From contig OZ059897.1 in the NCBI GenBank assembly GCA_964057225.1, positions 5,084,001-5,148,000 of the forward strand: DNA of 64,000 bases, given 5' to 3'. Made by a program: the position numbers and the translations under genes. Below, piece after piece: positions 25,521 to 39,438 of this stretch (position 1 is the stretch's first letter; each line of letters starts with the position of its first letter). This stretch comes from Auanema rhodensis. Lineage: Eukaryota; Nematoda; Chromadorea; Rhabditida; Rhabditidae. Under the pieces are notes generated by a model. The model worked only from the letters and a program-made list of their open reading frames with translations. It ran no database searches and was not told the DNA's origin.

Positions 25521-28163
25521 AGTCATGGTTACCATGCACCAATATCAATAAAAATGTGTTTTTAGACTAATATGGACATGGGGAATCTAATTTTGAAAAC
25601 CGCATCTCTTTATCTTTCACGTGAAGCGAGTTACATACCAAGTGCACATCACGTGAACATTTAATTAGCATAAATTAAAGTTCACGTAAATTTCAAAGTC
25701 ATGGTTACCATGCACCAATATCAATAAAAATTTGTTTTTAGACTAATATGGACATGGGGAATCTAATTTTAAAAACCGCATCTCTTTATCTTTCACGTGA
25801 AGCAAGTTACATACCAAGTGCACAGCACGTGTACATTTAATTAGCATAAATTAAAGTTCACGTAAATTTCAAAGTCATGGTTACCATGCACCAATATCAA
25901 TAAAAATTTGTTTTTAGACTAATATGGACATGGGGAATCTAATATTGAAAACCGCATCTCTTTATCTTTCACGTGAAGCAAGTTACATCCCAAGTGCACA
26001 TCATGTGTACATTTAATTAGCATAAATTAAAGTTCACGTAAATTTCAAAGTCATGGTTACCATGCACCAATATCAATAAAAATTTGTTTTTAGACTAATA
26101 TGGATATGGGGAATCTAATTTTGAAAACCGCATCTCTTTATCTTTCACGTGAAGCGAGTTACATACCAAGTGCACATCACGTGTGCATTTAATTAGCATA
26201 AATTAAAGTTCACGTAAATTTCAAAGTCATGGTTACCATGCACCAATATCAATAAAAATTTGTTTTTAGACTAATATGGACATGGGGAATCTAATTTTGA
26301 AAACCGCATCTCTTTATCTTTCACGTGAAGCGAGTTACATACCAAGTGCACATCACGTGTACATTTAATTAGCATAAATTAAAGTTCACGTAAATTTCAA
26401 AGTCATGGTTACCATGCACCAATATCAATAAAAATTTGTTTTTAGACTAATATGGACATGGGGAATCTAATTTTGAAAACCCCATCTCTTTATCTTTCAC
26501 GTGAAGTGAGTTACATACCAAGTGTACATCACGTGCACATTTAATTAGCATAAATTAAAGTTCACGTAAATTTCAAAGTCATGGTTACCATGCACCAATA
26601 TCAATAAAAATTTGTTTTTAGACTAATATGGACATGGGGAATCTAATTTTGAAAACCGCATCTCTTTATCTTTCACGTGAAGCAAGTTACGAACCAAGTG
26701 CACATCACGTGTACATTTAATTAGCATAAATTAAGGTTCACGTAAATTTCAAAGTCATGGTTACCATGCACCAATATCAATAAAAATTTGTTTTTAGACT
26801 AATATGGACATGGGGAATCTAATTTTGAAAACCGCATCTCTTTATCTTTCACGTGAAGCGAGTTACATACCAAGTGCACATCACGTGTACATTTAATTAG
26901 CATAAATTAAAGTTCACGTAAATTTCAAAGTCATGGTTACCATGCACCAATATCAATAAAAATTTGTTTTTAGACTAATATGCACATGGGGAATCTAATT
27001 TTAAAAACCGCATCTCTTTATCTTTCACGTGAAGTGAGTTACATACCAAGTGCACAGCACGTGTACATTTAATTAGCATAAATTAAAGTTCACGTAAATT
27101 TCAAAGTCATGGTTACCATGCACTAATATCAATAAAAATTTGTTTTTAGACTAATATGGACATGGGGAATCTAATTTTGAAAACCGCATCTCTTTATCTT
27201 TCACGTGAAGCAAGTTACATACCAAGTGCACATCACGTGCACATTTAATTAGCATAAATTAAAGTTCACGTAAATTTCAAGGTCATGGTTACCATGCACC
27301 AATATCAATAAAAATTTGTTTTTAGACTAATATGGACATGGGGAATCTAATTTTGAAAACCGCATCTCTTTATCTTTCACGTGAAGTGAGTTACATACCA
27401 AATGCACATCACGTGTACATTTAATTAGCATAAATTAAAGTTCACGTAAATTTCAAAGTCATGGTTACCATGCACCAATATCAATAAAAATTTGTTTTTA
27501 GACTAATATGGACATGGGGAATCTAATTTTGAAAACCGCATCTCTTTATCTTTCACGTGAAGCGAGTTACATACCAAGTGCACAGCACGTGTACATTTAA
27601 TTAGCATAAATTAAAGTTCACGTAAATTTCAAAGTCATGGTTACCATGCACTAATATCAATAAAAATTTGTTTTTAGACTAATATGGACATGGGGAATCT
27701 AATTTTGAAAACCGCATCTCTTTATCTTTCACGTGAAGCAAGTTACATACCAAGTGCACATCACGTGCACATTTAATTAGCATAAATTAAAGTTCACGTA
27801 AATTTCAAAGTCATGGTTACCATGCACCAATATCAATAAAAATTTGTTTTTAGACTAATATGGACATGGGGAATCATCTAATTTTGAAAACCGCATCTCT
27901 TTATCTTTCACGTGAAGTGAGTTACATACCAAGTGTACATCACGTGTACATTTAATTAGCATAAATTAAAGTTCACGTAAATTTCAAACTCATGGTTACC
28001 ATGCACCAATATCAATAAAAATTTGTTTTTAGACTAATATGGACATGGGGAATCTAATTTTAAAAACCGCATCTCTTTATCTTTCACGTGAAGCAAGTTA
28101 CATACCAAGTGCACAGCACGTGTACATTTAATTAGCATAAATTAAAGTTCACGTAAATTTCAA
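25521..28163 (+). repeat. Mosaic satellite segment linking two HOR domains
   Basis: This is ordinary 176-bp monomers with mixed marker content. It repeats the CACAGC, AATATTG/CATCCC and GGATATGG series (25697-26224) just seen at the end of the 21.8-25.5 kb duplication. At 26577 it switches to the GTTACGAACC/TTAAGGTTC series also found at 20945. Private changes are AAAAATGTGTT near 25553, CACGTGAACATTT near 25652, CATCATGTG near 26001, CAAGGTCATGG near 27279 and CCAAATGCAC near 27399. It includes the first 179-bp monomer (27809-27987). Nothing other than satellite is present. Confidence 0.8.
27809..27987 (+). repeat. 179-bp variant monomer, first of nine
   Basis: GGGGAATCTAAT becomes GGGGAATCATCTAAT, a 3-bp duplication of ATC. 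The same monomer type also carries GTGAG, TGTACATCACGTGTAC and CAAACTC. The nine GAATCATC sites begin at 27871, 33329, 34212, 35447, 36330, 39501, 40384, 43203 and 44086. Because they share linked substitutions, they descend from a single insertion event and mark the later HOR blocks. This first copy lies alone, more than 5 kb upstream of the others. Confidence 0.92.
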
Positions 28164-30274
28164 AGTCATGGTTACCATGCACCAATATCAATAAAAATTT
28201 GTTTTTAGACTAATATGGACATGGGGAATCTAATATTGAAAACCGCATCTCTTTATCTTTCACGTGAAGCAAGTTACATCCCAAGTGCACATCACGTGTA
28301 CATTTAATTAGCATAAATTAAAGTTCACGTAAATTTCAAAGTCATGGTTACCATGCACCAATATCAATAAAAATTTGTTTTTAGACTAATATGGATATGG
28401 GGAATCTAATTTTGAAAACCGCATCTCTTTATCTTTCACGTGAAGCGAGTTACATACCAAGTGCACATCACGTGTGCATTTAATTAGCATAAATTAAAGT
28501 TCACGTAAATTTCAAAATCATGGTTACCATGCACCAATATCAATAAAAATTTGTTTTTAGACTAATATGCACATGGGGAATCTAATTTTAAAAACCGCAT
28601 CTCTTTATCTTTCACGTGAAGTGAGTTACATACCAAGTGCACAGCACGTGTACATTTAATTAGCATAAATTAAAGTTCACGTAAAATTCAAAGTCATGGT
28701 TACCATGCACTAATATCAATAAAAATTTGTTTTTAGACTAATATGGACAAGGGGAATCTAATTTTGAAAACCGCATCTCTTTATCTTTCACGTGAAGCAA
28801 GTTACATACCAAGTGCACATCACGTGCACATTTAATTAGCATAAATTAAAGTTCACGTAAATTTCAAAGTCATGGTTACCATGCACCAATATCAATAAAA
28901 ATTTGTTTTTAGACTAATATGGACATGGGGAATCTAATTTTGAAAACCGCATCTCTTTATCTTTCACGTGAAGCGAGTTACATACCAAGTGCACATCACG
29001 TGTACATTTAATTAGCATAAACTAAAGTTCGCGTAAATTTCAAAGTCATGGTTACCATGCACCAATATCAATAAAAATTTGTTTTTAGACTAATATGGAC
29101 ATGGGGAATCTAATTTTGAAAACCGCGTCTCTTTATCTTTCACGTGATGCGAGTTACATACCAAGTGCACATCACGTGTACATTTAATTAGCATAAATTA
29201 AAGTTCACGTAAATTTCAAAGTCATGGTTACCATGCACCAATATCAATAAAAATTTGTTTTTAGACTAATATGGACATGGGGAATCTAATTTTGAAAACC
29301 GCATCTCTTTATCTTTCACGTGAAGTGAGTTACATACCAAGTGTACATCACGTGCACATTTAATTAGCATAAATTAAAGTTCACGTAAATTTCAAAGTCA
29401 TGGTTACCATGCACCAATATCAATAAAAATTTGTTTTTAGACTAATATGGACATGGGGAATCTAATATTGAAAACCGCATCTCTTTATCTTTCACGTGAA
29501 GCAAGTTACATACCAAGTGCACATCACGTGTACATTTAATTAGCATAAATTAAAGTTCACGTAAATTTCAAAGTCATGGTTACCATGCACCAATATCAAT
29601 AAAAATTTGTTTTTAGACTAATATGGACATGGGGAATCTAATTTTGAAAACCGCATCTCTTTATCTTTCACGTGAAGCAAGTTACGAACCAAGTGCACAT
29701 CACGTGTACATTTAATTAGCATAAATTAAAGTTCACGTAAATTTCAAAGTCATGGTTACCATGCACCAATATCAATAAAAATTTGTTTTTAGACTAATAT
29801 GGACATGGGGAATCTAATTTTGAAAACCGCATCTCTTTATCTTTCACGTGAAGCGAGTTACATACCAAGTGCACATCACGTGTACATTTAATTAGCATAA
29901 ATTAAAGTTCACGTAAATTTCAAAGTCATGGTTACCATGCACCAATATCAATAAAAATTTGTTTTTAGACTAATATGCACATGGGGAATCTAATTTTAAA
30001 AACCGCATCTCTTTATCTTTCACGTGAAGTGAGTTACATACCAAGTGCACAGCACGTGTACATTTAATTAGCATAAATTAAAGTTCACGTAAATTTCAAA
30101 GTCATGGTTACCATGCACTAATATCAATAAAAATTTGTTTTAGACTAATATGGACATGGGGAATCTAATTTTGAAAACCGCATCTCTTTATCTTTCACGT
30201 GAAGCAAGTTACATACCAAGTGCACATCACGTGCACATTTAATTAGCATAAATTAAAGTTCACGTAAATTTCAA
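28164..30274 (+). repeat. Distant third relative of the first HOR block (12 monomers)
   Basis: The order of monomer types here matches 1409-3168 and 5985-7560: AATATTG with CATCCCAAG, GGATATGG with GTGTGCATTT and CAAAATC, GCACATGG with TTAAAAACC and GTGAG, CACTAAT with GCAAG and GTGCAC, then GTGAG/TGTACATC, AATATTG, GTTACGAACC, GCACATGG, CACTAAT. The first four start 26755 bp after 1409, which is 152 monomers plus the single 3-bp insertion. Two extra monomers are present relative to 1409-3168. Private variants include GTAAAATTCAAAG near 28681, ACAAGGGG near 28747, AACTAAAGTTCGCG near 29020 and GTGATGCGAG near 29145. Confidence 0.78.
30100..30274 (+). repeat. 175-bp monomer with one T deleted
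   Basis: In the T-rich part of the A5T3GT5 tract, TTTG is followed by four T instead of five. This single-base loss is the only one I found in the array and is needed to make the monomer count close. The monomer is otherwise a CACTAAT/GCAAG/GTGCAC type like those at 1937, 2993 and 28692. Homopolymer slippage or a sequencing/assembly error in a T run would look the same. Confidence 0.85.
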
Positions 30275-31506
30275 AGTCATGGTTACCATGCACCAATATC
30301 AATAAAAATTTGTTTTTCGACTAATATGGACATGGGGAATCTAATTTTGAAAACCGCATCTCTTTATCTTTCACGTGAAGTGAGTTACATACCAAGTGCA
30401 CATCACGTGTACATTTAATTAGCATAAATTAAAGTTCACGTAAATTTCAAAGTCATGGTTACCATGCACCAATATCAATAAAAATTTGTTTTTAGACTAA
30501 TATGGACATGGGGAATCTAATTTTGAAAACCGCATCTCTTTATCTTTCACGTGAAGCGAGTTACATACCAAGTGCACATCACGTGCACATTTAATTAGCA
30601 TAAATTAAAGTTCACGTAAATTTCAAAGTCATGGTTACCATGCACCAATATCAATAAAAATTTGTTTTTAGACTAATATGGACATGGGGAATCTAATTTT
30701 AAAAACCGCATCTCTTTATCTTTCACGTGAAGCGAGTTACATACCAAGTGCACATCACGTGTACATTTAATTAACATAAATTAAAGTTCACGTAAATTTC
30801 AAACTCATGGTTACCATGCACCAATATCAATAAAAATTTGTTTTTAGACTAATATGGACATGGGGAATCTAATTTTGAAAACCGCATCTCTTTATCTTTC
30901 ACGTGAAGTGGGTTACATACCAAGTGCACATCACGTGTACACTTAATTAGCATAAATTAAAGTTCACGTAAATTTCAAAGTCATGGTTACCATGCACCAA
31001 TATCAATAAAAATTTGTTTTTAGACTAATATGGACATGGGGAATCTAATTTTAAAAACCGCATCTCTTTATCTTTCACGTGAAGCAAGTTACATACCAAG
31101 TGCACAGCACGTGTACATTTAATTAGCATAAATTAAAGTTCACGTAAATTTCAAAGTCATGGTTACCATGCACCAATATCAATAAAAATTTGTTTTTAGA
31201 CTAATATGGACATGGGGAATCTAATTTTGAAAATCGCATCTCTTTATCTTTCACGTGAAGCGAGTTACATACCAAGTGCACATCACGTGTACATTTAATT
31301 AGCATAAATTAAAGTTCACGTAAATTTCAAAGTCATGGTTACCATGCACCAATATCAATAAAAATTTGTTTTTAGACTAAAATGGACATGGGGAATCTAA
31401 TTTTGAAAACCGCATCTCTTTATCTTTCACGTGAAGCGAGTTACATACCAAGTGCACATCACGTGTACATTTAATTAGCATAAATTAAAGTTCACGTAAA
31501 TTTCAA
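30275..31506 (+). repeat. 7-monomer duplication, copy 1, with a chimeric monomer (1232 bp)
   Basis: The block starts with a TTTTTCGACTAAT monomer (marker at 30316, partner at 31548, offset 1232) and runs through GCGAG/GTGCAC, a chimeric unit at 30627-30802, GTGGG/GTACACTT, TTAAAAACC/CACAGC, AAAATCGC and CTAAAATGG. Copy 2 has two separate monomers where copy 1 has the chimera. The order is like that at 21473-22800, so the two-monomer form is probably the older one. Confidence 0.83.
30627..30802 (+). repeat. Chimeric monomer marking an unequal exchange
   Basis: The 5' half has TTAAAAACC, like the monomer at 31859. The 3' half has GCGAG, TTAACATAAA and CAAACTC, like the next monomer at 32035, whose own 5' half has AATTGTG. 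The join therefore lies between monomer positions about 75 and 107. A crossover between adjacent monomers in register would delete exactly 176 bp and leave this hybrid, which is the length difference seen between the two copies of the block. Confidence 0.75.
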
Positions 31507-32914
31507 AGTCATGGTTACCATGCACCAATATCAATAAAAATTTGTTTTTCGACTAATATGGACATGGGGAATCTAATTTTGAAAACCGCATCTCTTTATC
31601 TTTCACGTGAAGTGAGTTACATACCAAGTGCACATCACGTGTACATTTAATTAGCATAAATTAAAGTTCACGTAAATTTCAAAGTCATGGTTACCATGCA
31701 CCAATATCAATAAAAATTTGTTTTTAGACTAATATGGACATGGGGAATCTAATTTTGAAAACCGCATCTCTTTATCTTTCACGTGAAGCGAGTTACATAC
31801 CAAGTGCACATCACGTGCACATTTAATTAGCATAAATTAAAGTTCACGTAAATTTCAAAGTCATGGTTACCATGCACCAATATCAATAAAAATTTGTTTT
31901 TAGACTAATATGGACATGGGGAATCTAATTTTAAAAACCGCATCTCTTTATCTTTCACGTGAAGCAAGTTACATACCAAGTGCATAGCACGTGTACATTT
32001 AATTAGCATAAATTAAAGTTCACGTAAATTTCAAAGTCATGGTTACCATGCACCAATATCAATAAAAATTTGTTTTTAGACTAATATGGACATGGGGAAT
32101 CTAATTGTGAAAACCGCATCTCTTTATCTTTCACGTGAAGCGAGTTACATACCAAGTGCACATCACGTGTACATTTAATTAACATAAATTAAAGTTCACG
32201 TAAATTTCAAACTCATGGTTACCATGCACCAATATCAATAAAAATTTGTTTTTAGACTAATATGGACATGGGGAATCTAATTTTGAAAACCGCATCTCTT
32301 TATCTTTCACGTGAAGTGGGTTACATACCAAGTGCACATCACGTGTACACTTAATTAGCATAAATTAAAGTTCACGTAAATTTCAAAGTCATGGTTACCA
32401 TGCACCAATATCAATAAAAATTTGTTTTTAGACTAATATGGACATGGGGAATCTAATTTTAAAAACCGCATCTCTTTATCTTTCACGTGAAGCAAGTTAC
32501 ATACCAAGTGCACAGCACGTGTACATTTAATTAGCATAAATTAAAGTTCACGTAAATTTCAAACTCATGGTTACCATGCACCAATATCAATAAAAATTTG
32601 TTTTTAGACTAATATGGACATGGGGAATCTAATTTTGAAAATCGCATCTCTTTATCTTTCACGTGAAGCGAGTTACATACCAAGTGCACATCACGTGTAC
32701 ATTTAATTAGCATAAATTAAAGTTCACGTAAATTTCAAAGTCATGGTTACCATGCACCAATATCAATAAAAATTTGTTTTTAGACTAAAATGGACATGGG
32801 GAATCTAATTTTGAAAACCGCATCTCTTTATCTTTCACGTGAAGCGAGTTACATACCAAGTGCACATCACGTGTACATTTAATTAGCATAAATTAAAGTT
32901 CACGTAAATTTCAA
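31507..32914 (+). repeat. 7-monomer duplication, copy 2 (8 monomers, 1408 bp)
   Basis: This copy directly follows copy 1 and keeps the full series: TTTTTCGAC, GCGAG/GTGCAC, TTAAAAACC/CATAGC, AATTGTG/TTAACATAAA/CAAACTC, GTGGG/GTACACTT, TTAAAAACC/CACAGC, AAAATCGC and CTAAAATGG. One difference from copy 1 is CAAACTC at the end of the CACAGC monomer (near 32564). It leads into a GAAAACCCC/TGTACATC monomer, the same successor seen after CTAAAATGG at 22751 and later at 34.9-39.2 kb. Confidence 0.83.
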
Positions 32915-33266
32915 AGTCATGGTTACCATGCACCAATATCAATAAAAATTTGTTTTTAGACTAATATGGACATGGGGAATCTAATTTTGAAAACCCCATC
33001 TCTTTATCTTTCACGTGAAGTGAGTTACATACCAAGTGTACATCACGTGCACATTTAATTAGCATAAATTAAAGTTCACGTAAATTTCAAAGTCATGGTT
33101 ACCATGCACCAATATCAATAAAAATTTGTTTTTAGACTAATATGGACATGGGGAATCTAATTTTGGAAACCGCATCTCTTTATCTTTCACGTGAAGCAAG
33201 TTACATACCAAGTGCACATCACGTGTACATTTAATTAGCATAAATTAAAGTTCACGTAAATTTCAA

Positions 33267-35384
33267 AGTCATGGTTACCATGCACCAATATCAATAAAAA
33301 TTTGTTTTTAGACTAATATGGACATGGGGAATCATCTAATTTTGAAAACCGCATCTCTTTATCTTTCACGTGAAGTGAGTTACATACCAAGTGTACATCA
33401 CGTGTACATTTAATTAGCATAAATTAAAGTTCACGTAAATTTCAAACTCATGGTTACCATGCACCAATATCAATAAAAATTTGTTTTTAGACTAATATGG
33501 ACATGGGGAATCTAATTTTAAAAACCGCATCTCTTTATCTTTCACGTGAAGCAAGTTACATACCAAGTGCACAGCACGTGTACATTTAATTAGCATAAAT
33601 TAAAGTTCACGTAAATTTCAAAGTCATGGTTACCATGCACCAATATCAATAAAAATTTGTTTTTAGACTAATATGAACATGGGGAATCTAATTTTGAAAA
33701 CCGCATCTCCTTATCTTTCACGTGAAGCAAGTTACATACCAAGTGCACATCACGTGTACATTTAATTAGCATAAATTAAAGTTCACGTAAATTTCAAAGT
33801 CATGGTTACCATGCACCAATATCAATAAAAATTTGTTTTTAGACTAATATGAACATGGGGAATCTAATTTTGGAAACCGCATCTCTTTATCTTTTACGTG
33901 AAGCGAGTTACATACCAAGTGCACATCACGTGCACATTTAATTAGCATAAATTAAAGTTCACGTAAATTTCAAAGTCATGGTTACCATGCACCAATATCA
34001 ATAAAAATTTGTTTTTAGACTAATATGGACATGGGGAATCTAATTTTGGAAACCGCATCTCTTTATCTTTCACGTGAAGCAAGTTACATACCAAGTGCAC
34101 ATCACGTGTACATTTAATTAGCATAAATTAAAGTTCACGTAAATTTCAAAGTCATGGTTACCATGCACCAATATCAATAAAAATTTGTTTTTAGACTAAT
34201 ATGGACATGGGGAATCATCTAATTTTGAAAACCGCATCTCTTTATCTTTCACGTGAAGTGAGTTACATACCAAGTGTACATCACGTGTACATTTAATTAG
34301 CATAAATTAAAGTTCACGTAAATTTCAAACTCATGGTTACCATGCACCAATATCAATAAAAATTTGTTTTTAGACTAATATGGACATGGGGAATCTAATT
34401 TTAAAAACCGCATCTCTTTATCTTTCACGTGAAGCAAGTTACATACCAAGTGCACAGCACGTGTACATTTAATTAGCATAAATTAAAGTTCACGTAAATT
34501 TCAAAGTCATGGTTACCATGCACCAATATCAATAAAAATTTGTTTTTAGACTAATATGAACATGGGGAATCTAATTTTGAAAACCGCATCTCCTTATCTT
34601 TCACGTGAAGCAAGTTACATACCAAGTGCACATCACGTGTACATTTAATTAGCATAAATTAAAGTTCACGTAAATTTCAAAGTCATGGTTACCATGCACC
34701 AATATCAATAAAAATTTGTTTTTAGACTAATATGAACATGGGGAATCTAATTTTGGAAACCGCATCTCTTTATCTTTTACGTGAAGCGAGTTACATACCA
34801 AGTGCACATCACGTGTACATTTAATTAGCATAAATTAAAGTTCACGTAAATTTCAAAGTCATGGTTACCATGCACCAATATCAATAAAAATTTGTTTTTA
34901 GACTAAAATGGACATGGGGAATCTAATTTTGAAAACCGCATCTCTTTATCTTTCACGTGAAGCGAGTTACATACCAAGTGCACATCACGTGTACATTTAA
35001 TTAGCATAAATTAAAGTTCACGTAAATTTCAAAGTCATGGTTACCATGCACCAATATCAATAAAAATTTGTTTTTAGACTAATATGGACATGGGGAATCT
35101 AATTTTGAAAACCCCATCTCTTTATCTTTCACGTGAAGTGAGTTACATACCAAGTGTACATCACGTGCACATTTAATTAGCATAAATTAAAGTTCACGTA
35201 AATTTCAAAGTCATGGTTACCATGCACCAATATCAATAAAAATTTGTTTTTAGACTAATATGGACATGGGGAATCTAATTTTGGAAACCGCATCTCTTTA
35301 TCTTTCACGTGAAGCAAGTTACATACCAAGTGCACATCACGTGTACATTTAATTAGCATAAATTAAAGTTCACGTAAATTTCAA
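33267..35384 (+). repeat. 5-monomer HOR (883 bp) and its expanded 7-monomer form
   Basis: The HOR unit at 33267-34149 is, in order: the 179-bp ATC monomer; TTAAAAACC/GCAAG/CACAGC; TGAACATGG with CTCCTTATC; TGAACATGG with TGGAAACC and TTTTACGTG; TGGAAACC/GCAAG. At 34150-35384 the same unit is extended: the TTTTACGTG monomer carries GTGTAC, and CTAAAATGG and GAAAACCCC monomers follow before the closing TGGAAACC, giving 7 monomers (1235 bp). The inserted pair matches the end of the 31.5-33.0 kb block, so the longer form may be the older arrangement. Confidence 0.85.
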
Positions 35385-38300
35385 AGTCATGGTTACCATG
35401 CACCAATATCAATAAAAATTTGTTTTTAGACTAATATGGACATGGGGAATCATCTAATTTTGAAAACCGCATCTCTTTATCTTTCACGTGAAGTGAGTTA
35501 CATACCAAGTGTACATCACGTGTACATTTAATTAGCATAAATTAAAGTTCACGTAAATTTCAAACTCATGGTTACCATGCACCAATATCAATAAAAATTT
35601 GTTTTTAGACTAATATGGACATGGGGAATCTAATTTTAAAAACCGCATCTCTTTATCTTTCACGTGAAGCAAGTTACATACCAAGTTCACAGCACGTGTA
35701 CATTTAATTAGCATAAATTAAAGTTCACGTAAATTTCAAAGTCATGGTTACCATGCACCAATATCAATAAAAATTTGTTTTTAGACTAATATGAACATGG
35801 GGAATCTAATTTTGAAAACCGCATCTCCTTATCTTTCACGTGAAGCAAGTTACATACCAAGTGCACATCACGTGTACATTTAATTAGCATAAATTAAAGT
35901 TCACGTAAATTTCAAAGTCATGGTTACCATGCACCAATATCAATAAAAATTTGTTTTTAGACTAATATGAACATGGGGAATCTAATTTTGGAAACCGCAT
36001 CTCTTTATCTTTTACGTGAAGCGAGTTACATACCAAGTGCACATCACGTGCACATTTAATTAGCATAAATTAAAGTTCACGTAAATTTCAAAGTCATGGT
36101 TACCATGCACCAATATCAATAAAAATTTGTTTTTAGACTAATATGGACATGGGGAATCTAATTTTGGAAACCGCATCTCTTTATCTTTCACGTGAAGCAA
36201 GTTACATACCAAGTGCACATCACGTGTACATTTAATTAGCATAAATTAAAGTTCACGTAAATTTCAAAGTCATGGTTACCATGCACCAATATCAATAAAA
36301 ATTTGTTTTTAGACTAATATGGACATGGGGAATCATCTAATTTTGAAAACCGCATCTCTTTATCTTTCACGTGAAGTGAGTTACATACCAAGTGTACATC
36401 ACGTGTACATTTAATTAGCATAAATTAAAGTTCACGTAAATTTCAAACTCATGGTTACCATGCACCAATATCAATAAAAATTTGTTTTTAGACTAATATG
36501 GACATGGGGAATCTAATTTTAAAAACCGCATCTCTTTATCTTTCACGTGAAGCAAGTTACATACCAAGTGCACAGCACGTGTACATTTAATTAGCATAAA
36601 TTAAAGTTCACGTAAATTTCAAAGTCATGGTTACCATGCACCAATATCAATAAAAATTTGTTTTTAGACTAATATGAACATGGGGAATCTAATTTTGAAA
36701 ACCGCATCTCCTTATCTTTCACGTGAAGCAAGTTACATACCAAGTGCACATCACGTGTACATTTAATTAGCATAAATTAAAGTTCACGTAAATTTCAAAG
36801 TCATGGTTACCATGCACCAATATCAATAAAAATTTGTTTTTAGACTAATATGAACATGGGGAATCTAATTTTGGAAACCGCATCTCTTTATCTTTTACGT
36901 GAAGCGAGTTACATACCAAGTGCACATCACGTGCACATTTAATTAGCATAAATTAAAGTTCACGTAAATTTCAAAGTCATGGTTACCATGCACCAATATC
37001 AATAAAAATTTGTTTTTAGACTAATATGGACATGGGGAATCTAATTTTGGAAACCGCATCTCTTTATCTTTCACGTGAAGCAAGTTACATACCAAGTGCA
37101 CATCACGTGTACATTTAATTAGCATAAATTAAAGTTCACGTAAATTTCAAAGTCATGGTTACCATGCACTAATATCAATAAAAATTTGTTTTTAGACTAA
37201 TATGGACATGGGGAATCTAATTTTAAAAACCGCATCTCTTTATCTTTCACGTGAAGCAAGTTACATACCAAGTGCACAGCACGTGTACATTTAATTAGCA
37301 TAAATTAAAGTTCACGTAAATTTCAAAGTCATGGTTACCATGCACCAATATCAATAAAAATTTGTTTTTAGACTAATATGAACATGGGGAATCTAATTTT
37401 GAAAACCGCATCTCCTTATCTTTCACGTGAAGCAAGTTACATACCAAGTGCACATCACGTGTACATTTAATTAGCATAAATTAAAGTTCACGTAAATTTC
37501 AAAGTCATGGTTACCATGCACCAATATCAATAAAAATTTGTTTTTAGACTAATATGAACATGGGGAATCTAATTTTGGAAACCGCATCTCTTTATCTTTT
37601 ACGTGAAGCGAGTTACATACCAAGTGCACATCACGTGTACATTTAATTAGCATAAATTAAAGTTCACGTAAATTTCAAAGTCATGGTTACCATGCACCAA
37701 TATCAATAAAAATTTGTTTTTAGACTAAAATGGACATGGGGAATCTAATTTTGAAAACCGCATCTCTTTATCTTTCACGTGAAGCGAGTTACATACCAAG
37801 TGCACATCACGTGTACATTTAATTAGCATAAATTAAAGTTCACGTAAATTTCAAAGTCATGGTTACCATGCACCAATATCAATAAAAATTTGTTTTTAGA
37901 CTAATATGGACATGGGGAATCTAATTTTGAAAACCCCATCTCTTTATCTTTCACGTGAAGTGAGTTACATACCAAGTGTACATCACGTGCACATTTAATT
38001 AGCATAAATTAAAGTTCACGTAAATTTCAAAGTCATGGTTACCATGCACCAATATCAATAAAAATTTGTTTTTAGACTAATATGGACATGGGGAATCTAA
38101 TTTTGAAAACCGCATCTCCTTATCTTTCACGTGAAGCAAGTTACATACCAAGTGCACATCACGTGCACATTTAATTAGCATAAATTAAAGTTCACGTAAA
38201 TTTCAAAGTCATGGTTACCATGCACCAATATCAATAAAAATTTGTTTTTAGACTAATATGGACATGGGGAATCTAATTTTGGAAACCGCATCTCTTTATC

Positions 38301-39438
38301 TTTCACGTGAAGCAAGTTACATACCAAGTGCACATCACGTGTACATTTAATTAGCATAAATTAAAGTTCACGTAAATTTCAAAGTCATGGTTACCATGCA
38401 CCAATATCAATAAAAATTTGTTTTTAGACTAATATGGACATGGGGAATCTAATTTTAAAAACCGCATCTCTTTATCTTTCACGTGAAGCAAGTTACATAC
38501 CAAGTGCACAGCACGTGTACATTTAATTAGCATAAATTAAAGTTCACGTAAATTTCAAAGTCATGGTTACCATGCACCAATATCAATAAAAATTTGTTTT
38601 TAGACTAATATGAACATGGGGAATCTAATTTTGAAAACCGCATCTCCTTATCTTTCACGTGAAGCAAGTTACATACCAAGTGCACATCACGTGTACATTT
38701 AATTAGCATAAATTAAAGTTCACGTAAATTTCAAAGTCATGGTTACCATGCACCAATATCAATAAAAATTTGTTTTTAGACTAATATGAACATGGGGAAT
38801 CTAATTTTGGAAACCGCATCTCTTTATCTTTTACGTGAAGCGAGTTACATACCAAGTGCACATCACGTGTACATTTAATTAGCATAAATTAAAGTTCACG
38901 TAAATTTCAAAGTCATGGTTACCATGCACCAATATCAATAAAAATTTGTTTTTAGACTAAAATGGACATGGGGAATCTAATTTTGAAAACCGCATCTCTT
39001 TATCTTTCACGTGAAGCGAGTTACATACCAAGTGCACATCACGTGTACATTTAATTAGCATAAATTAAAGTTCACGTAAATTTCAAAGTCATGGTTACCA
39101 TGCACCAATATCAATAAAAATTTGTTTTTAGACTAATATGGACATGGGGAATCTAATTTTGAAAACCCCATCTCTTTATCTTTCACGTGAAGTGAGTTAC
39201 ATACCAAGTGTACATCACGTGCACATTTAATTAGCATAAATTAAAGTTCACGTAAATTTCAAAGTCATGGTTACCATGCACCAATATCAATAAAAATTTG
39301 TTTTTAGACTAATATGGACATGGGGAATCTAATTTTGGAAACCGCATCTCTTTATCTTTCACGTGAAGCAAGTTACATACCAAGTGCACATCACGTGTAC
39401 ATTTAATTAGCATAAATTAAAGTTCACGTAAATTTCAA
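35385..39438 (+). repeat. 5-monomer HOR domain, 23 monomers (4054 bp)
   Basis: ATC monomers start at 35385 and 36268 (883 bp apart). After the second, the series continues without the ATC monomer: a CACTAAT/TTAAAAACC unit near 37151, then two rounds ending in CTAAAATGG and GAAAACCCC, then TGGAAACC. The next ATC monomer is at 39439, 4054 bp after 35385, equal to 23 monomers plus two 3-bp insertions. A linked rare variant, CCAAGTTCACAGC (35685), recurs in the second unit of the later blocks at 39740 and 43442. Confidence 0.8.
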
